From: an uncultured Bacteroidota bacterium
GTDB taxonomy: Bacteria > Bacteroidota > Bacteroidia > Bacteroidales > P3
Assembly (NCBI GenBank): GCA_902777005.1
Contig: CACYSB010000005.1
Location: forward strand, 186,001 to 250,000
DNA length: 64,000 nt
Direction: 5' to 3'
The translations under genes and the position numbers were made by a program. The notes beneath the pieces were generated by a model. It was not told where the DNA came from. It was given only the letters and a program-made list of their open reading frames with translations, and searched no databases. This document shows positions 34,315 through 42,689 of the stretch, piece after piece. Every line of letters starts with the position of its first letter. Position 1 is the first letter of the stretch.

Positions 34315-35553
34315 TTATACTCTGCGCAGGGCGACGGTGGCGTTGTTGCCGCCGAAACCGAAGGTGTTGCTGATAGCCACGTCGGCCTGCCATTGGCGGG
34401 CGGTATGCGGCGTGTAGTCAAGGTCGCATTCGGGGTCGGGCTGGTCAAGGTGGATGGTGGGCGGTATTATGCCATTTTTCAACGCCATAGCGCTGATGAT
34501 GAGCTCCACGGCACCTGTGGCGCCGAGCATGTGTCCGTGCATCGACTTGGTGCTGCTGATGACAGCCTTGCGGGCACCTTCTTCGCCGAGGGCGGCCTTT
34601 ATGCCCTTGGTCTCGCCCTTGTCGTTCAACGGTGTACCTGTACCGTGGGCGTTGATATAGAGCTTCTCGTCGGCCTTGAAGCCGGCCTCTTCCAAAGCCA
34701 GACGCATAGACTGTGCACCTCCGCGGCACTCGGGATGGGGTGCGGTGTAGTGGTGGGCGTCGCATGTGTTGCCATAGCCGCAGACTTCAGCGTATATCTT
34801 GGCACCGCGGCGTTTGGCGCATTCCTCGCTCTCAAGTATCAGTATGCCGGAGCCTTCGCCAAGCACGAAGCCCTTGCGGCGTGCGTCGAAAGGCAGTGAG
34901 CCCGCCATTGGGTCATCGCTGGTGCTGAGAGCTTTCATGTTGTTGAAGCCGCCAACGGCCATCTCGCAGATGGCAGCCTCGGTGCCGCCGGTTATTACGG
35001 CGTCGGCACGGCCTTCGTGGATGAGACGGTAGGCCTCGCCCACGCTGTGGGTGCCTGTGGCACAGGCTGTAACGACGGGGATGTTGGGACCTTGTGCGTT
35101 GTATGTGATGGCGACGTTGCCGCCGGCGATATTCGATATCATCTCGGGGATGAAGAGCGGTGAGATGCGGCGCAGGCCGTTCTGCAGTTTGTTGGCGTGC
35201 TCGCGCTCAAAGGTCTGTATGCCACCGATGCCGCTGCCTATGGCGGTGCCGAAGCGGGTGGGGTCTACATCCTCGCCGACGCGCAGCCCGCTGTCCTGCA
35301 TGGCCTGTGCTGCAGCGGCCAGTGCATAAAGTGCGTAAGTGTCGTTGTGGCGTATCATCGTCTTGTCGATGCCGAAGTCTTCCGGCTTGAAGTCCTTGAC
35401 CTCTGCGGCAATCTTGATAGGCAGCGTCTCGCGGTCGAGTTTGGTTATGTACCCAATGCCGCATACGCCGTTTATGACGTTGTTCCACAGCGTCTCTACA
35501 TTATTTCCAAGTGGGGTTATACAGCCCACGCCTGTTATATATACTCTGTTCAT
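34315..35553 (-). CDS. fabF: 3-oxoacyl-ACP synthase II
   Basis: A 412-residue condensing enzyme with the full KAS II triad: Cys in TACATGTHSVGEAYR (about residue 162), His in NAHGTGTPLNDKGET (about 302) and His in MHGHMLGATGAVE (about 339), and the FGFGGNN loop near the C-terminus. It elongates medium and long acyl-ACP. Its gap to fabH is 49 bases, to fabZ 21. No acpP gene is nearby, although acpP often precedes fabF. Confidence 0.97.
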   Translation of the reverse strand: MNRVYITGVGCITPLGNNVETLWNNVINGVCGIGYITKLDRETLPIKIAAEVKDFKPEDFGIDKTMIRHNDTYALYALAAAAQAMQDSGLRVGEDVDPTRFGTAIGSGIGGIQTFEREHANKLQNGLRRISPLFIPEMISNIAGGNVAITYNAQGPNIPVVTACATGTHSVGEAYRLIHEGRADAVITGGTEAAICEMAVGGFNNMKALSTSDDPMAGSLPFDARRKGFVLGEGSGILILESEECAKRRGAKIYAEVCGYGNTCDAHHYTAPHPECRGGAQSMRLALEEAGFKADEKLYINAHGTGTPLNDKGETKGIKAALGEEGARKAVISSTKSMHGHMLGATGAVELIISAMALKNGIIPPTIHLDQPDPECDLDYTPHTARQWQADVAISNTFGFGGNNATVALRRV

Positions 35554-35602
35554 AGCTTTATTTGTTTGATAACGCAGCTTTGCTGCAATTTATTGTGTCT
35601 GG

Positions 35603-36565
35603 TTAGTAGCGCATGACGGCGGCGCTGGTGACGAATCCGGCACCGAAGCCGTTGAATACCATCAAGTCACCGCGTTTGATGCGTCCCTCGCGTATCTCCT
35701 CGTCGAGGAGCATGGGGATGCTCGCCGAGCTGGTGTTGCCGCGTTTCTGGATGTTTGAGTGGAAACGTTCCGGCGGCAGGTCAAAGTCCTGTTTGATAGC
35801 GTCTATGATACGCTGGTTGGCCTGATGCAAGAGGAAGTGGTCGATGTCCTCCAGCTTCAGGCCGGCTTTCGCAACCACGTCGCGTATGTCGCGCTGGGCC
35901 GAGGTCACCGCCATGCGGAACACTTCGCGCCCTTTGAGCTGCATGGCAATGTGGGTGTCGATGCCCTCGCCAGTCTCGAATGGGGTGGGTTCGCAGGGCA
36001 GACGGTAGTATATGACATCGGGCATGGGCGTGGAAGTCAGCTTGCTGGCCAGATAGTTGTCGCCTTCGCCAAGCACCATCGCACCGGCACCGTCGCCGAA
36101 GAGCACGCAGGTCTCGCGCTGTGTCCAGTCGACCATGCGTGTCACCTCCTCGGCGCATATATATAATATATGTTTCGCGCGACCGGTTTTGATGAAGGCG
36201 TCGCATATTTCAAGGCCGTAGGTGAAGCCGGCGCAAGCCGAGTTGAGGTCCATCGTGGGGCAGTTGGGGCCCTTGATGCCAAGGATGCCTTGGACAAGTG
36301 CTGCCAACGAAGGGGTTACATAAACATTGCAGACGTTGTGGCAGATGATGAAGTCGATGTCTTCGGGGACAAGGCCGGCGGCGTCAATGGCCCTTTGGCC
36401 TGCCAGGGCTGCCATTTCCTCGAAGCGTTCGGTAGTGATAATCTGTCTTGATTTGATGCCGGTGCGAGTTGTGATCCAAACGTCATTGGTGTCGACAAAG
36501 TCGGAGAGCATGTCGTTCGTGACTGTTTGTTTCGGCACCGCACTTCCTGTTCCTAATATTTTCAT
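35603..36565 (-). CDS. fabH: 3-oxoacyl-ACP synthase III
   Basis: A 320-residue KAS III: catalytic Cys in LNSACAGFTYGLE (about residue 109), His in FLLHQANQRI (about 246) and Asn in RGNTSSASIP (about 276). It starts fatty-acid synthesis from an acyl-CoA and malonyl-ACP. Two catalytic-site motifs and normal length indicate function. First gene of the fab operon; a CTTTG-type weak -7 element lies at about 36646-36653 upstream, and no plsX or rpmF precedes it, unlike many bacteria. Confidence 0.96.
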   Translation of the reverse strand: MKILGTGSAVPKQTVTNDMLSDFVDTNDVWITTRTGIKSRQIITTERFEEMAALAGQRAIDAAGLVPEDIDFIICHNVCNVYVTPSLAALVQGILGIKGPNCPTMDLNSACAGFTYGLEICDAFIKTGRAKHILYICAEEVTRMVDWTQRETCVLFGDGAGAMVLGEGDNYLASKLTSTPMPDVIYYRLPCEPTPFETGEGIDTHIAMQLKGREVFRMAVTSAQRDIRDVVAKAGLKLEDIDHFLLHQANQRIIDAIKQDFDLPPERFHSNIQKRGNTSSASIPMLLDEEIREGRIKRGDLMVFNGFGAGFVTSAAVMRY

Positions 36566-36645
36566 GATATTTTTTTTATGGGCAAGATGTGCTTGATGTG
36601 TGTTATGCCCGTGTTAGTTTATCTTAATTTTTATTAAATTCGGGG

Positions 36646-36653
36646 TGCAAAGA
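36646..36653 (-). promoter_or_regulatory. Weak -7 promoter box for the fab operon
   Basis: TTTCTTTG on the minus strand (one mismatch to TAnnTTTG), about 80 bases before the fabH ATG. Confidence 0.45.
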
Positions 36654-36721
36654 AACAACATCAATATTAAATATAAATGTTAAAATCCGCAAAAAGGACA
36701 ATACGATTGGTAAAAGTGCGT

Positions 36722-36755
36722 TATTTTGGGTGAAATTTACATATTTTGGGTGAAA
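36722..36755 (+). repeat. Two 14-bp direct repeats upstream of the LytTR gene
   Basis: TATTTTGGGTGAAA occurs twice, at 36722-36735 and 36742-36755, 20 bp apart, ending two bases before the ATG at 36757. LytTR proteins bind paired direct repeats about two helical turns apart, so this is a candidate autoregulatory operator. Confidence 0.55.
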
Positions 36756-36756
36756 A

Positions 36757-37668
36757 ATGAACGATAATTATACTGACCAACCGTTAAATCTTGCCTCGAT
36801 AAGGCGTTTTTTGACCCGTCGCGACTCCATTTTGCTCTTTTTGTCGCTCACTCTCGTGTTCGCTGTTTTGCTGGTGGTTTTCGGCCAGCCGACCTCATTG
36901 ATAGAGTATACGTTACAGCAGTCCAAGCTAAGTCCTCTCGGACAGATAACTATCTCGTTTATATCTGGTTTCGGGGTGCTGTTGTTAAGTCGCGGGCTTT
37001 TGTTCCTGGTAGGCCGTGGGCACGAACCTACCTTGGCGGCGATGCTTATATGGATTGTCGCCGAACTGATAGTATGTGTCTCGGTCATTGCCTTGGTTCT
37101 CTGGGGGTTGAGCGGTGGCGGCACCGTGCAGCTTGCTCCCCTTGTCGGGGCTTTGGTGCTCGGTACGATAGGTGTGCTGCTGGTTCCAACGGTGGTCACA
37201 TACCTGATAAGCCGTATGCACGAGACGCGCGGTGAGGTGCATCGCCTGCGCCAACTCCTTGCCGTTCAGGGGCCTCAGCAGCACCAGAACGCTGACGCGA
37301 ATGTCAATTTCTTTGCCAAGGGCGGTCGTCTGGCCTTCTCCACGCGCATGGGCAACATACTTTACATCGAGGCGGCCGACAACTATGTCAACATTCATTA
37401 TATCAATGGTGAAAAGGAAGAGACGTTTATCCTTTTCAATTCGATGAAGAATATAGAGAAGAGCTTTGCCGGCACATGCCTTATGCGATGCCACCGTGGC
37501 TACATGGTCAATGCTGACAATGTGCGTCTTATGCGCAAAGAGGCCCTTGGTCTGGTTTTGGAGATAAACCACAGCACCAAGACGATACCCGTGTCCAAGA
37601 GCTTCGCCGAGCCCATCACGCAGTATTTCGCCTACAATACCAATATGCCGCTCCCCAACGAGCAGTAA
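36757..37668 (+). CDS. Membrane-anchored LytTR DNA-binding protein
   Basis: A 303-residue protein with four hydrophobic helices (about residues 26-42, 62-82, 93-117, 122-148), a linker, then a LytTR domain (FAKGGRLAFSTRMGNILYIEAADNYVNIHYI ... MKNIEKSF ... MRCHRGYMVNADNVRLMRKEALGLVLEINHSTKTIPVSKSF). LytTR domains bind direct DNA repeats. It has no receiver domain, so it likely senses something through the membrane part and acts on DNA from the membrane; this layout is found in Bacteroidota. A pair of 14-bp repeats abuts its start codon. Confidence 0.9.
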   Translation: MNDNYTDQPLNLASIRRFLTRRDSILLFLSLTLVFAVLLVVFGQPTSLIEYTLQQSKLSPLGQITISFISGFGVLLLSRGLLFLVGRGHEPTLAAMLIWIVAELIVCVSVIALVLWGLSGGGTVQLAPLVGALVLGTIGVLLVPTVVTYLISRMHETRGEVHRLRQLLAVQGPQQHQNADANVNFFAKGGRLAFSTRMGNILYIEAADNYVNIHYINGEKEETFILFNSMKNIEKSFAGTCLMRCHRGYMVNADNVRLMRKEALGLVLEINHSTKTIPVSKSFAEPITQYFAYNTNMPLPNEQ

Positions 37669-37713
37669 CGACCTGTCGTAAGACTGTTTGCGAATTGTAA
37701 TTAAACGATATAT

Positions 37714-38127
37714 ATGGAACTGAGACTTACCTTCGCGGAAATCAGCGAAATGATTGAAAAAAAAGCCGGCCGGCCGTTGCCTGTTTGTTATGGCGGTCCG
37801 CATACCGTGCGCGTCAGCTACGACGTCAATGTACTCTTCAAGAGCGCCTCGGTGGGCATCGACCTCACCGTCGACCAGATTGTGGACAGTGACATCTACC
37901 TGAGTTTCAACGGTGGCGCCGGTATCGACTTCATGGTGCGCCAGGCCGTGAATATGGCCAAGAGCCGCCCCGGCGGCGAGTTCATAGAGCCCCTTGACGG
38001 CAACCGCATCTTGCTGGCGCTGAGCCGTACGCAGCAGGCAGGCTCGCTGCTCGAGCATGTCACTCTGCGTGACATACGTTTTGACGAGCAGTACGCCATT
38101 ATCGAGTTCGTTCCCAAATCTTTATAG
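37714..38127 (+). CDS. Hypothetical protein, 137 residues
   Basis: No family recognised. A soluble, mainly beta-plus-helix protein without signal or membrane segment. An N-terminal helical stretch (FAEISEMIEKKAGRPLPV) is followed by alternating strands (VLFKSASVGIDLTVDQIVDSDIYLSFNGG), a GGAGIDFMVRQAVN segment and a C-terminal TLRDIRFDEQYAIIEFV. It follows the LytTR gene by 45 bases and could be co-transcribed, so might be the partner of that regulator; the copy E array follows it. Confidence 0.8.
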   Translation: MELRLTFAEISEMIEKKAGRPLPVCYGGPHTVRVSYDVNVLFKSASVGIDLTVDQIVDSDIYLSFNGGAGIDFMVRQAVNMAKSRPGGEFIEPLDGNRILLALSRTQQAGSLLEHVTLRDIRFDEQYAIIEFVPKSL

Positions 38128-38156
38128 GGCACTGTTTTTGCGAAACCTTTGTGGAT

Positions 38157-38258
38157 ACGGTGTTTCTCTGTACCCGCTCCGTAGTCGCTCCGACTGTTCA
38201 CCGGTTGTTTAACGGTTTTTTGTCGGAGGGAGGTCGGAGGGGATACGGAGAGGGTGCG
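38157..38258 (+). repeat. 11-bp-phased palindromic array, copy E
   Basis: NCG triplets at 38157, 38179, 38190, 38201, 38212, 38223, 38234, 38245, 38256 (the 38168 position is degenerate). Left units CTCCGACTGTTCA, T6 centre, right units GTCGGAGG. In the gap between the 137-residue gene and ftsE. Confidence 0.86.
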
Positions 38259-38321
38259 ATGTATGTGGAGTGTAAAAAAGTGAAAAAAATGCTTTTTTAT
38301 GTTCCTGTAAAAAAAAATGTG

Positions 38322-38329
38322 TATCTTTG
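38322..38329 (+). promoter_or_regulatory. Bacteroidota -7 promoter box for ftsE
   Basis: TATCTTTG, 26 bases before the ftsE ATG. Confidence 0.7.
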
Positions 38330-38355
38330 CATTTTGAATAATACAAGCACGATAG

Positions 38356-39057
38356 ATGGAAAATATCGACAACGCCACGTCGCAAGCTCCAGTTGTTAGC
38401 CTTGAGAATGTGGTGATTAGCTATGGCGATGAGCCGGTGCTGAAGGATGTCAACCTGCGTCTCGCAGGGGGCGATTTCGCCTATCTGATAGGTAAAAGTG
38501 GCGCCGGAAAGACCTCTCTGCTGCGTACATTGTACGCCGACCTGCCTATTGAGAGCGGTTTGGCGCAGGTGTGCGGTTTTGATGTGGTGAACATAGGTCG
38601 CCGTCAGGTGCCCCAGTTGCGCCGCAAGATAGGCATTGTGTTCCAGAACTTCCGCCTGCTGCCGGACCGCAGCGTGCGTTCCAACCTGGAGTTCGTGCTG
38701 CGCGCCACCGGGTGGAAGAAACGTAATGAGATACAGGCCCAGATTGAGAAGGTGCTTGCTTCCGTCGGCGTCGCCGACAAGGCCGATATGCTGCCGGCCC
38801 GACTCTCCGAAGGGCAGCAGCAGCGTGTGGGCATTGCCCGCGCCATCATCAACAACCCGCAGTTGATAGTGGCCGACGAGCCCACGGGCAATCTCGACCC
38901 TGTCACTTCGGCCGAGATTATGCAGTTGTTGCTGGATATCAACAAGAACACCGGCACCACGATGCTCATCTCGACGCACGACTTCATGATGATGGACCGC
39001 TTCCCGGCGCGAGTGCTGGTGTGTGAGGACGGGACCGTGAGGGATACGGAAAATTAG
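38356..39057 (+). CDS. ftsE: Cell division ATP-binding protein FtsE
   Basis: A 233-residue ABC ATPase with Walker [11 protein letters not shown] (about residue 46), the FtsE-type [20 protein letters not shown], signature [14 protein letters not shown], Walker [13 protein letters not shown] and ISTHD. With the membrane protein FtsX it activates peptidoglycan hydrolases at the septum. An ftsX gene is not visible after it; the next gene, 59 bases away, is OmpA-like. Confidence 0.88.
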   Translation: MENIDNATSQAPVVSLENVVISYGDEPVLKDVNLRLAGGDFAYLIGKSGAGKTSLLRTLYADLPIESGLAQVCGFDVVNIGRRQVPQLRRKIGIVFQNFRLLPDRSVRSNLEFVLRATGWKKRNEIQAQIEKVLASVGVADKADMLPARLSEGQQQRVGIARAIINNPQLIVADEPTGNLDPVTSAEIMQLLLDINKNTGTTMLISTHDFMMMDRFPARVLVCEDGTVRDTEN

Positions 39058-39116
39058 TAATCATGAATGAAATAAAGCTTAGGCTTTAAGTACGAAATAG
39101 AAAACACATATTGGAT

Positions 39117-40091
39117 ATGAAGAAGATACTGTTGATACTGATGGCCTGTCTGCTTGTGGTCGGCACTGTCGACGCGCAAGGCAAAAAGGGCAAGGGCAAG
39201 AAGGGTGAATCGCCTGTGGTAGAGGGTAAACAGAAGGTTCGCGAGAGCGACTACCAGACCTACGACCGCTTCACGCAGTTCTCCACCAAGGACATGGGGC
39301 GCTACTTTACGTCCTTTGACTATTCGAAGATATGCGATGAGACTACCGATCACGTGCCGTCGGCCGTGAGACGGGCCGCAGGTGCTTTTATCCCCAAGCA
39401 TGAGGCCGACTGGGGCGATCTGAAGCCTGTGATGAACTATCTGGAGAATGTGTCGCGCGCCACGCTAACTATGTGTGCCATCTACGCCGTCAACCCCAGC
39501 ATCGAGGACACCAAGGAGCAAAAGCGTATTGCCGCCGAAGGCCGCCAAGAGGCTCTGGAGGCTCTGGAGTGCTTCGAGGCGTGGAAGGTGAGTCAGGGCT
39601 GGCGCAACAAGATACAGTACAAGGTGGCCGAGATTGACTACCGCTACTTTAAGGGTGCCTATTTCGACGAGGCCACCTGCACCGATGAGTTGATACATGT
39701 GGGCATCATGCTCTACTTCGGCACCAAGAAGAAAGCTATGTTCGACCCGGACACGACTACGCGTACCTTCTCGGATATCAAGTTCTTCCCTCATGACGCC
39801 ACCATCGTTGACTCGTGGAATGTGCAGCTTGACGAGATGAGTGACTACCTGAAAGAGAACGACCGCAAGGGTCTGCTTCTCATCGGCCACAGTGACAACC
39901 AGGGCACCGAGGCCTATGTGATTGGTCTCTCGCGCCAGCGCGCCGTGGAGGTGAAGAAAGCCCTTGTGGCTCGCGGCGTCGATGGCTCGCGCATCGAGGT
40001 TGAGGCCCACGGGGCAGAGGAGCCCATAGGCGACAACTCCACCTACGAGGGACGCGTGATGAACAACCGCGTGAGTATCAAGATACAGTAA
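39117..40091 (+). CDS. OmpA family lipoprotein-like outer-membrane protein
   Basis: A 324-residue exported protein: signal peptide (residues 1-20, ending DAQ) and a very basic GKKGKGKKG stretch, a helical middle region of about 180 residues, then a C-terminal OmpA peptidoglycan-binding domain (IKFFPHDATIVDSWN, IGHSDNQGTEAYVIGLSRQRAVEVKKALVARGVDGSRIEVEAHG with Asp and Arg ligands for diaminopimelate). It should anchor the envelope to peptidoglycan. The ATG at 39117 is preferred to a TTG six bases upstream. A heptamer array begins right after its stop. Confidence 0.88.
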   Translation: MKKILLILMACLLVVGTVDAQGKKGKGKKGESPVVEGKQKVRESDYQTYDRFTQFSTKDMGRYFTSFDYSKICDETTDHVPSAVRRAAGAFIPKHEADWGDLKPVMNYLENVSRATLTMCAIYAVNPSIEDTKEQKRIAAEGRQEALEALECFEAWKVSQGWRNKIQYKVAEIDYRYFKGAYFDEATCTDELIHVGIMLYFGTKKKAMFDPDTTTRTFSDIKFFPHDATIVDSWNVQLDEMSDYLKENDRKGLLLIGHSDNQGTEAYVIGLSRQRAVEVKKALVARGVDGSRIEVEAHGAEEPIGDNSTYEGRVMNNRVSIKIQ

Positions 40092-40092
40092 A

Positions 40093-40225
40093 GGTTACAG
40101 GTTACGGGTTACAGGTTAAGGGTTAAGGGTTACAGGTTACGGGTTAAGGGTTAAGGGTTACAGGTTACGGGTTAAAGGTTACGGGTTACAGGTTACGGGT
40201 TACAGGTTACGGGTTACAGGTTAAG
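40093..40225 (+). repeat. Heptamer array GGTTACR, 19 units
   Basis: 19 consecutive seven-base units (GGTTACA, GGTTACG, GGTTAAG, one GGTTAAA) without interruption. It begins 1 base after the ompA-like stop codon and ends 7 bases before the TTG start of the next gene, filling the gap. Confidence 0.92.
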
Positions 40226-40232
40226 GTGGAAT

Positions 40233-41141
40233 TTGGATAACAGGGAGAAATATAAACAGTTGTGTGAGACAGAGGGGGCACGTATCCCTCTGTTTCTGCA
40301 ATATTGGTGGTGGGAGGCTGTCTGCCGCGGCAAGCGGTGGGACGTGCTGTTCTGTGAACGCGACGGAGTGGTTCGCGGGGCTATGCCATACATTGACGGC
40401 CGCCGTTTATGCCTGCGCCATTCGCTCATGCCCCAACTCACCATGTTCACAGGTCCTTGGCTTGCCGACACCACAGAAAAGGAGGCCTTCGGCGACCTGT
40501 GGCGGCAGTTTATGTCGCACCGTTGGGCGCTCTGCAAAGGACGCCTGTCGCCCGAGCTTACGGCAGCGGGGCATGTCCCGCCCAAGGGGTTGGGGCTCAA
40601 GACAGAGATGCACTACACCTATCGTTTTGATCCCATACGTCCGCTGTCAGAGCTGATGGCCGGTGCCTCGCAACTGCGTCGACGCGACTACCGTCGGCTG
40701 TGCGACGTGTTGAGTGTCGACGAGACCGTGAGTCCGCGGGAGTTTGCCGACCTGCATGTAGCATACATGGAGCGGAATGGAGGGCGTGACCTGTTGGAAC
40801 ACAGCCTGATAGTGCATGTCTGCTCCGAGGCAGTCGCGCATGGCAGCGGCATGGTTGTCGGCGCGCGCGACACAGAAGGTACGCTGCATGCCGCTGTGTT
40901 TGTGGCCTATGACACTAAATGCGCATACCTGCTGATGCTTGCGCGCAGTGCCGATGCACCTCGCAACGCCATGAGTTTCCTAATCTGGCGTACCATTGAG
41001 ATTATGGCGTCGCGCACAAAGGTGTTTGACTTCGAGGGCAGCATGGAGCCGGGGGTGGAAGAATATTACCGTTCTTTTGGCCCGCAGAAAGTCAATATGC
41101 TGCAGCTGAGTCGCTGCTGGGTACCATTCATGAAGATATGA
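40233..41141 (+). CDS. FemAB/GNAT-fold acyltransferase-like protein
   Basis: A 302-residue protein of the FemAB/BioF2-like acyltransferase superfamily: N-terminal KYKQLCETEGARIPLFLQYWWWEAVC, the C-terminal HAAVFVAYDTKCAYLLMLARSADAPRNAMSFLIWRTIEIM and VFDFEGSMEPGVEEYYRSFG (peptide-GNAT hallmarks: FEGS and FG end). It probably transfers an amino acid or acyl group from a charged tRNA or CoA onto a cell-wall or polysaccharide precursor. No ATG exists near; start is TTG with GGTGG ten bases upstream. Overlaps rlmH by 4 bases. Confidence 0.85.
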   Translation: MDNREKYKQLCETEGARIPLFLQYWWWEAVCRGKRWDVLFCERDGVVRGAMPYIDGRRLCLRHSLMPQLTMFTGPWLADTTEKEAFGDLWRQFMSHRWALCKGRLSPELTAAGHVPPKGLGLKTEMHYTYRFDPIRPLSELMAGASQLRRRDYRRLCDVLSVDETVSPREFADLHVAYMERNGGRDLLEHSLIVHVCSEAVAHGSGMVVGARDTEGTLHAAVFVAYDTKCAYLLMLARSADAPRNAMSFLIWRTIEIMASRTKVFDFEGSMEPGVEEYYRSFGPQKVNMLQLSRCWVPFMKI

Positions 41142-41611
41142 CGATAAAGTTGATAGTGGTTTCCAAAACCGATGTGCCGTATATACAGACCGGCATTGAT
41201 GAGTATGTGGGTCGCCTGAAGCACTACTGCGATTTCGAGATGGTGGTCGTTCCCGCCCTCAAGGGATTGGGTAAGGCGACGCCCGACGAAGTTAAGGAGC
41301 GTGAGGGAGAGCAGATACTCAAGCAACTGGCCAAAGCAGACGCTGTGGTGCTCCTCGACGAGCACGGCAAGGAGTATACTTCAGTGGGTTTCTCAGAGAT
41401 GCTGCAGCGACATATGAATGCCGGCACACGTGTGCTGGCCTTTGTTGTCGGCGGCGCCTACGGTTTCTCCAAGGAGGTCTATGCCGCCGCCACACAGAAG
41501 ATGTCGCTGTCGCAGATGACCTTCAACCACCAGATGGTGAGGCTTTTCTTCCTCGAGCAATTGTACCGTGCGCATACTATCCTAAGGCATGAAAAGTACC
41601 ATAACGAGTGA
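41138..41611 (+). CDS. rlmH: 23S rRNA (pseudouridine-1915-N3)-methyltransferase RlmH
   Basis: A 157-residue SPOUT methyltransferase: DEYVGRLKHYC, LLDEHGKEYTSVGFSEML, FVVGGAYGFSKEVYA (SAM knot) and the C-terminal MTFNHQMVRLFFLEQLYRAHTILRHEKYHNE. It methylates pseudouridine-1915 in the 70S ribosome. Length matches the 155-160 norm. The start overlaps the upstream stop (ATGA). Confidence 0.97.
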   Translation: MTIKLIVVSKTDVPYIQTGIDEYVGRLKHYCDFEMVVVPALKGLGKATPDEVKEREGEQILKQLAKADAVVLLDEHGKEYTSVGFSEMLQRHMNAGTRVLAFVVGGAYGFSKEVYAAATQKMSLSQMTFNHQMVRLFFLEQLYRAHTILRHEKYHNE

Positions 41612-41748
41612 TGTTTTAAGAATTTTTAACACCAAAATAATATAATAGAGAACAATATTAGACGCGGACGGGCGTTATAGATGCAACCGTAATAAGGAAT
41701 AAAAGCGGTTGTTTTAAAGGAAAGTAAACAAAAAAAAGATAGAAAAAA

Positions 41749-42621
41749 ATGAAGAAAATCTTTTTGGCTTTAGGTCTTTTGACCCTTACATTTGCCTTTA
41801 CGGCTTGCAACCAGAAAGAGCTTGACGCTCAGAAGTCTACTATCGACTCGCTGCAGGGTGTGGTGGATAGCAAGGACGCCGAAATCGACGACCTGTTCCA
41901 GATGCTCAACGAGATTGAGGGCAACCTTTCGATGATCAACTCCAAGTACAGCAGTGTGCAGGAGATGCGCCGCAACAACACCGAGGGCGCCTACAACCAC
42001 AAGAAAGAAATCGCCGACCAGATGAGTTCCATCGAGAGCATCCTGGCCGACAACAAGACCAAGATTGCCCAGCTCAACTCGCGCGTGAGCTCGCTCAACA
42101 AGAAGAACAGTGAACTGATGGAATACATCACCAAGCTCGAGGAGCGCAGCGCCGCCCAGGAGAGCCAGATTGCCGAGCTGCTCACAGAGCTTGAGAACAA
42201 CAAGGTTGTCATCAAGGGTCTCAACCAGAACGTCAGCGAGCTTACCGCTTCCAACAAACAGAAAGACGACTACATCGCCCAGCAGATTGCCGACGCCAAC
42301 CGCGCCTGGTTCATCGTTGGAACATACAGTGACCTCAAAGAGGCCGGCATAGTGGCCAAGAGCGGTGGCTTCATCGGCATCGGTCGCCGTCAGGGCACCA
42401 TGGCCGACATGCCCACCGAACTCTTCAATGAGATTGACCGCACCAAGGTTACCACCATCACCGTCAACATGAAGAAGGCCCAGGTTATCTCCAAGCACCC
42501 CGAGAACAGCTACGAGCTCGTGGCCGACGAGGAGGAGAGCGGCGTCATCGCTTACCTGCGCATTCTCAACCCCACGCTCTTCTGGAAGTATACCGACTAT
42601 CTGGTCATCTCCACCAAGTAA
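41749..42621 (+). CDS. Coiled-coil lipoprotein (Cbp1-like collagen-binding family?)
   Basis: A 290-residue lipoprotein: lipobox TAC at residues 18-20 (Cys 20), then a long alpha-helical region with heptad pattern (residues 25-180, NNKVVIKGLNQNVSELTASNKQK) and a C-terminal globular domain of about 100 residues (AWFIVGTYSDLKEAGIVAKSGGFIGIGRRQG ... WKYTDYLVI). This is the layout of lipoproteins widespread in Bacteroidales, some annotated as Cbp1-type collagen-binding adhesins; that name is tentative. Between rlmH and an outer-membrane protein gene; no promoter box was found for it. Confidence 0.8.
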   Translation: MKKIFLALGLLTLTFAFTACNQKELDAQKSTIDSLQGVVDSKDAEIDDLFQMLNEIEGNLSMINSKYSSVQEMRRNNTEGAYNHKKEIADQMSSIESILADNKTKIAQLNSRVSSLNKKNSELMEYITKLEERSAAQESQIAELLTELENNKVVIKGLNQNVSELTASNKQKDDYIAQQIADANRAWFIVGTYSDLKEAGIVAKSGGFIGIGRRQGTMADMPTELFNEIDRTKVTTITVNMKKAQVISKHPENSYELVADEEESGVIAYLRILNPTLFWKYTDYLVISTK

Positions 42622-42689
42622 TTAAGAGAGAAATCGAATAAACACACATTTTTTAAACAACACATTTTATTAACCAAAAATTCAAAATT

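Noticed and set aside
40093-40225. CRISPR array
   Set aside because: Units are 7 bases without spacers and no cas genes are visible.
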